Positions 5,908 to 9,139 of a stretch of 9,139 nucleotides of DNA are shown one piece after another (the first letter of the stretch is position 1; every line of letters starts with the position of its first letter). This DNA comes from Ilumatobacteraceae bacterium (lineage in GTDB: Bacteria; Actinomycetota; Acidimicrobiia; Acidimicrobiales; Ilumatobacteraceae): contig JANQZQ010000015.1 in the NCBI GenBank assembly GCA_030728545.1, positions 1-9,139 on the forward strand, read 5' to 3'. Under the pieces are notes generated by a model. It was not told where the DNA came from. It did no database searches and saw only the letters and a program-made list of their open reading frames with translations. Made by a program: the position numbers and the translations under genes.

Positions 5908-7416
5908 ATGACGCCTGAGCGTTTTGATGTGGTGGTGGTGGGTGCAGGCATTTCAGGCATCGGCGCTGGCGTGCACCTGCAAGACAAGTCACCTGACCGC
6001 AGTTTTGTGATTCTCGAAGGTCGCGAAAATATCGGCGGTACGTGGGACTTGTTCAAATATCCAGGCGTTCGCTCAGATAGCGACATGCACACGCTTGGCT
6101 TCGAGTTCAAGCCCTGGAAGGCCGACAAGTCGATTGCCGACGGCCCATCAATCATGGAGTATTTGCGCGAAACGGTAGCCGAGCACGACTTGCAGCGCCA
6201 TATGCGATTTGGCGAACGTGTGGTGCGCGCCGAGTGGTCGACCCCGCACGCCACCTGGACGGTGCACACGGCCCGCAGCGATGGTTCGCAAGGTGTTTTT
6301 GAGTGCAACTACTTGTTTATGTGTGCTGGCTACTACTCATACAAGTCGGGCTACCAACCCGAGTTCCGCGGGCTTGATCGATTCACAGGGCAAATAGTTC
6401 ACCCTCAGCAATGGCCAGATGATCTTGACTACACCGACAAGCGCGTGGTGGTGATTGGCTCAGGGGCAACTGCGGTCACGTTGGTGCCAGCAATGGCTGA
6501 TCGTGCCGCACATGTGACCATGTTGCAACGCTCGCCCACCTATATGGTGTCGCGACCCGACCGTGATGCCTTCGCCAATTTTTTGCGCAAGGTGCTTCCG
6601 GCAAAGTTGGCATACAACATCACTCGCGCCAAAAACACCTGGCGCCAGCAGTTGGTGTACAACCGCACGCGCAGCCACCCCGAAGACATAAAGAACTTGC
6701 TCATTGGCGGAATCCGGATGGAACTTGGTGGCAACTACCCCGTCGACAAACACTTCACCCCCAAGTACAACCCGTGGGATCAACGCTTGTGTTTGGTGCC
6801 GAACGCCGACTTGTTCGCCGCCATTCGCAGCGGCCGGGCTTCGGTGGTGACTGACACGATTGAAACTTTTACCGAAACGGGAATCTTGCTTTCTTCGGGT
6901 GAGCACCTGCCTGCCGATGTGATCGTGACCGCCACCGGCTTGCAGTTGGTAACCCTGGGCGAAGCCGACTTCAGCGTGGATGGCGAACCTGTCGACTTCT
7001 CGACGACCCGCACGTATAAAGGCATGTCGTATTCGGGGGTGCCCAACTTGGCCACCAGTTTTGGCTATATCAATGCGTCGTGGACGCTGCGTGCTGACCT
7101 CACCTGCACCTACGTGTGTCGATTGCTCAACCACATGCGCGACACTGGCGCTCGTCAGTGCACTCCCCAATTGCGCGATGACGAACACAACATGCCACGC
7201 CGACCGTGGATCGATGGGTTCTCATCGGGCTATATGCAACGCGTGATGCACCTCATGCCCAGCCAAGGCGATCGCGAGCCGTGGATCAACCCGCAGAACT
7301 ACGACAAAGACAAAAAGATGTTCCGCGAAGGCGCAGTGGACGACGGCGTCATGCAATTCACCAACCAAGGAACGAAGGGGGCCGATGCCACGCTTGCGAC
7401 AAGTTCCACGCGCTGA
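5908..7416 (+). CDS. EthA-like flavin-containing Baeyer-Villiger monooxygenase
   Basis: A 502-residue class B flavoprotein monooxygenase, which uses FAD, NADPH and O2 to insert oxygen beside a ketone carbonyl or to oxidise sulfur or nitrogen centres. The FAD fold is GAGISG (12-17). The BVMO fingerprint FxGxxxHxxxWP is met exactly by FTGQIVHPQQWP (159-170). The NADPH fold is VVIGSGATAVTLVPA (181-195), followed by VTMLQRSPTY (203-212). The TATG motif is at 341-344. GGTWDLFKYPGVRSDSDM (43-60) and LDYTDKRVVVIGSGATAV (173-190) closely resemble mycobacterial EthA, a 489-residue enzyme that activates ethionamide. Length is normal. The natural substrate is unknown; long-chain or cyclic ketones are plausible. 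It is first in a three-gene overlapping series with an AhpD-like and a VOC protein. The final 32 bases overlap the next gene. Confidence 0.93.
   Translation: MTPERFDVVVVGAGISGIGAGVHLQDKSPDRSFVILEGRENIGGTWDLFKYPGVRSDSDMHTLGFEFKPWKADKSIADGPSIMEYLRETVAEHDLQRHMRFGERVVRAEWSTPHATWTVHTARSDGSQGVFECNYLFMCAGYYSYKSGYQPEFRGLDRFTGQIVHPQQWPDDLDYTDKRVVVIGSGATAVTLVPAMADRAAHVTMLQRSPTYMVSRPDRDAFANFLRKVLPAKLAYNITRAKNTWRQQLVYNRTRSHPEDIKNLLIGGIRMELGGNYPVDKHFTPKYNPWDQRLCLVPNADLFAAIRSGRASVVTDTIETFTETGILLSSGEHLPADVIVTATGLQLVTLGEADFSVDGEPVDFSTTRTYKGMSYSGVPNLATSFGYINASWTLRADLTCTYVCRLLNHMRDTGARQCTPQLRDDEHNMPRRPWIDGFSSGYMQRVMHLMPSQGDREPWINPQNYDKDKKMFREGAVDDGVMQFTNQGTKGADATLATSSTR
7374..7381 (+). promoter_or_regulatory. 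Ribosome binding site inside the monooxygenase gene for the AhpD-like gene
   Basis: GAAGGGGG lies inside the 3' end of the monooxygenase gene and precedes the ATG at 7385 by 3 bases. It is the strongest purine-rich site in this gene cluster and supports the 7385 start despite the 32-base overlap. Confidence 0.5.
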
Positions 7417-8008
7417 AGCCGACGCCTCGGTGATTCCGATGTATGACCTGCTTTTTGGCGACCGCGACCCCGTGGCACAGCCCGGCACCGCAACCGGCAC
7501 GCCTGGCGACTGGTGGACGGTGTTCGCTCTGGTGCCCGAAATATTCGAGCATGCGGTGCGCGGTTTTGCGCTGTACCGCAATCCCGCTCGTCGGCTTGAC
7601 CCCCAGTTGCGCGAGCTTGGCCAGACTCGGGTTGGTTGGGCACGTGGCAGTCAATTTGTCTTCTCGCAACATTGCAAGTCATGTCGCACGGCTGGTATCA
7701 GCGAAGAAAAGATTGCGGCGATTCCCCACTGGTCGGCCAGCGATGTGTTCACCCCGCCAGAACGAGCCGCCTTGGCCTACACCGACGCACTCGTGTATGA
7801 CGGTGGTCGGGTCGCCAACGGTGTCTTTGACGCTCTCCAAGTACACTTTTCCGATGAAGAGATTTTGGAGTTCACGTATATCATCGCAATGTACGACATG
7901 CATGCCGTAATGAGCCGCGCACTGCGCACGGAGTTTGATGATCGCGATGACCCAATCGTTGAAGTTGACGGCCCTGATGGCCCCCGTATGGGACTGAAGA
8001 TCCGATGA
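7385..8008 (+). CDS. Carboxymuconolactone decarboxylase / AhpD-like family protein
   Basis: A 207-residue helical protein of the carboxymuconolactone decarboxylase/AhpD superfamily. Members are either thiol peroxidases or reductases with a CxxC pair, or decarboxylases without it. The core has QHCKSCRTAGIS (95-106), giving the redox pair C97 and C100, followed by FTPPERAALAYTDALVYDG (122-140), the usual helix after the active site, and HFSDEEILEFTYIIAMYDM (154-172). The AhpD histidine that follows the second cysteine by four is not at that spot: position 104 is glycine. Start at 7385 is set by a strong ribosome binding site, with a 32-base overlap into the monooxygenase gene. Its stop overlaps the next start as ATGA. 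It may remove peroxide released by an uncoupled monooxygenase, or act on the product; both are inference. Confidence 0.82.
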   Translation: MPRLRQVPRAEADASVIPMYDLLFGDRDPVAQPGTATGTPGDWWTVFALVPEIFEHAVRGFALYRNPARRLDPQLRELGQTRVGWARGSQFVFSQHCKSCRTAGISEEKIAAIPHWSASDVFTPPERAALAYTDALVYDGGRVANGVFDALQVHFSDEEILEFTYIIAMYDMHAVMSRALRTEFDDRDDPIVEVDGPDGPRMGLKIR

Positions 8009-8478
8009 TCACCCGCAGCGGGATACACCACGTGGCATATGCCTGTCGTGACCGTGAAGCCACCCGCCACTTTTATGAAGATCTGCTGGGTTTCCCGCTC
8101 GTGCATACCGAGGTGACGGCAGTACCCGACAGCAAATCGTTTTTTCGCCACTTATTTTTCGACCTCGGTGATGGTTCTTCGATCGCATTCTTTGACTTGC
8201 ACGACATGGGCGAGAAACCTGATTGGCGCTCCGAAGTTTCAACAGGCAACGGGCTGCCAGTGTGGGTGAACCACATCGCGTTCAAGGCTGACCAAGCAAC
8301 TCAAGATCGTGTGCGTGCACATCTTGCCGCCAACAACATCGAACCGATCATGGATGTTGACCATGGCTGGTGCCATTCGCACTACTACCTTGACCCCAAC
8401 GGCATCATGGTGGAGTTCTGTCGCGACACCCCAGGCTTCACGCCCGACCCTGCCGCGGCGCGCAGCGCCTTGACATAG
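8005..8478 (+). CDS. VOC family protein (glyoxalase/extradiol dioxygenase fold), metal-binding type
   Basis: A 157-residue vicinal oxygen chelate protein made of two beta-alpha-beta-beta-beta modules. The first starts with GIHHVAYACRDREATRHFYE (6-25), the second with VWVNHIAFKAD (86-96). The metal-ligand positions are filled: H9, H90 and E137 in GIMVEFCRD (133-141). HYYLDPNG (126-133) is a frequent VOC signature. The size fits a single-unit glyoxalase, fosfomycin-resistance or dioxygenase-like enzyme; the reaction cannot be decided from sequence. The ATG at 8005 overlaps the preceding stop as ATGA, so translation is coupled to the AhpD-like protein. It probably acts on an intermediate of the same pathway as the monooxygenase. 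Confidence 0.87.
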   Translation: MITRSGIHHVAYACRDREATRHFYEDLLGFPLVHTEVTAVPDSKSFFRHLFFDLGDGSSIAFFDLHDMGEKPDWRSEVSTGNGLPVWVNHIAFKADQATQDRVRAHLAANNIEPIMDVDHGWCHSHYYLDPNGIMVEFCRDTPGFTPDPAAARSALT

Positions 8479-8535
8479 TTCTACATTGCTATCGAATCCG
8501 CAGCACCTTCAGCAGAAACAATTCCATTCCAATGT

Positions 8536-8554
8536 TTGCTCTACGATTGAGCAA
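8536..8554. promoter_or_regulatory. Inverted repeat TTGCTC-N7-GAGCAA around a -10 element, possible operator
   Basis: Two perfect 6-base arms (8536-8541 and 8549-8554) flank seven bases that contain TACGAT (8542-8547), a TANNNT -10 element. The right arm ends on the A of the ATG at 8554, the expected start site of a leaderless transcript 6 bases after the -10. A dimeric repressor bound here would cover the -10 and the start point. If transcription begins at 8554 the repeat is not transcribed, so an RNA hairpin is unlikely. No regulator gene is adjacent in the window. Confidence 0.45.
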
Positions 8555-8919
8555 TGGAACCGGAACCAAAAAGAGACTGGGGTCGTCCGATTGTCTATTT
8601 CGAAATTGGGGCCAAGGACGAACAGGTCTTGATTCCTTTTTACAAGGAGATGTTCAATTGGGATATTGGGGATGGTCCCATCCATCGAATTCCAGTGGGC
8701 ATTGGTGGGCCAGAGAACGGAATTGGTGGCCATATTCGCCGAAGCGAACACGGTGGCATTTCTCTCTACATCCAAGTCAAAAGCGTTGAGCGGTCGTTAG
8801 TGCAAGCAGTGGAGCTGGGTGGTAAAAAGACCCTTGACCCGTATCAAATTCCTGGTGGTGCACTGATTGCTGGGATCACCGATCCTGAGGGAAACCCGCT
8901 CATGCTCGTGCAGCAATAG
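8554..8919 (+). CDS. Small VOC family protein lacking metal ligands
   Basis: A 121-residue vicinal oxygen chelate fold protein. PIVYFEIGAKDEQVLIPFYK (12-31) with MFNWDI next is the first module of the widespread actinobacterial VOC group related to the glyoxalase-like hydroxylase annotations. GISLYIQVKSVERSLVQAVE (68-87) is the second module, closing with GITDPEGNPLMLVQQ (107-121). The positions where metal-dependent VOC proteins carry histidine and glutamate hold other residues (F16, Y72, L118), so it is probably a metal-free binding or accessory protein. Function is unknown. The gene has its own putative leaderless promoter and operator-like repeat, so it is likely expressed apart from the upstream operon. 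It converges on a minus-strand gene, with 2 bases between the two stop codons. Confidence 0.82.
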   Translation: MEPEPKRDWGRPIVYFEIGAKDEQVLIPFYKEMFNWDIGDGPIHRIPVGIGGPENGIGGHIRRSEHGGISLYIQVKSVERSLVQAVELGGKKTLDPYQIPGGALIAGITDPEGNPLMLVQQ

Positions 8920-8921
8920 TG

Positions 8922-9139
8922 TTAAAACAGAGAAAAAACTTCGTGGGTTGTTGAATCCGCGGCAATACACGACAACCAAGCTGAATTCACTCCCACGTAG
9001 TTGCGATAGCCAGCATCAGCCTGACTTGGTTCAGCAAAAAGTGTGACCACGACAAATTTCCCGTTTTTATCCACCGCTACCGTCCGGCGTGCTATCCCTG
9101 GACGATTGAGGTAACACCATTCCTGCATCTGCTCATCAA
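8922..9139 (-). CDS. Partial hypothetical protein, cut by the right window edge
   Basis: The frame is open from the window edge to a TAA at 8922-8924, giving at least 72 residues of a C-terminus. Internal methionines exist (an ATG at 9128), but the frame continues upstream as D-E-Q-M, so the true start is probably outside. The fragment alternates strand-like hydrophobic stretches (RRTVAVDKNGKFVVVTLF) with a helix-like acidic part and ends in HEVFSLF. This layout is reminiscent of dimeric alpha-beta barrel proteins such as antibiotic biosynthesis monooxygenase domains, but I cannot assign it. Its tight convergence with the VOC gene supports a real coding end. Confidence 0.5.
   Translation of the reverse strand, partial: DEQMQEWCYLNRPGIARRTVAVDKNGKFVVVTLFAEPSQADAGYRNYVGVNSAWLSCIAADSTTHEVFSLF

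Noticed and set aside
6460..7188. Open frame of 242 codons on the minus strand inside the monooxygenase gene
   Set aside because: It is antisense to the NADPH and TATG regions of a well-supported BVMO, and its translation shows no family motif.
8470..8475. Perfect -35 consensus TTGACA at the end of the first VOC gene
   Set aside because: No -10 lies at the right distance: the best candidate, near 8490, gives a 14-base spacer and lacks the final T. The sequence also encodes the last residues of the VOC protein.
8479..9139. Slightly lower G+C in the last 660 bases, suggesting transferred DNA
   Set aside because: Hand counts give roughly 50% here, but parts of folE are as low or lower, so the drop is within the window's own variation. 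No mobile element or repeat marks a boundary.
1..9139. CRISPR array, tRNA or rRNA gene, insertion sequence, toxin-antitoxin or phage module
   Set aside because: No regularly spaced repeats, clover-leaf sequence, transposase or integrase motif was seen on either strand, and coding sequence with assignable families fills nearly all of the window.

Overview
The window reads as a compact bacterial chromosome segment, most likely from an actinobacterium; Acidimicrobiia is my best guess. The reasons are dense gene packing, a moderate-to-high G+C content (about 47-60% in the lines I counted by eye), an EthA-like Baeyer-Villiger monooxygenase, DUF1634 and DUF4395 membrane proteins, and several start codons placed 5-7 bases after a TANNNT -10 element, the layout of leaderless actinobacterial transcripts. 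The taxonomic call is inference. I see no rRNA, tRNA, insertion sequence, phage gene or CRISPR array.

Layout. (1) Bases 19-1074, plus strand: a 6-pyruvoyl-tetrahydropterin synthase of the mammalian-like CX5HGH type followed by GTP cyclohydrolase I, the first two enzymes of a tetrahydrobiopterin-type pathway. (2) Bases 1103-4105, minus strand: a tightly coupled four-gene operon, in transcription order a TauE/SafE exporter, a DUF1634 membrane protein, a CstB-like persulfide dioxygenase-rhodanese fusion, and an NADPH-dependent FMN reductase. Each junction is a 4-base ATGA overlap. It looks like a reactive-sulfur detoxification module: persulfide is oxidised to sulfite or thiosulfate and the oxyanion is exported. 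(3) Bases 4130-5869, plus strand, divergent from the sulfur operon: a DUF4395 membrane protein with two CxxC motifs and a YdhS-like FAD/NAD(P)-binding protein. The two divergent start codons are only 24 bp apart and seem to share one palindromic -10 region. (4) Bases 5908-8478, plus strand: an EthA-type monooxygenase, an AhpD-like carboxymuconolactone decarboxylase family protein and a metal-binding VOC protein, overlapping end to end, probably an operon for oxidising a ketone or aromatic compound. (5) Bases 8554-8919: a small VOC protein without the metal ligands, with its own promoter set in an inverted repeat. It converges with a partial unknown gene that runs off the right edge on the minus strand.

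The most distinctive parts are the sulfur operon joined back-to-back to the DUF4395/flavoprotein pair by a shared promoter, and the animal-like PTPS next to FolE. No individual gene is outside known families; the novelty, if any, is in the arrangement and regulation.
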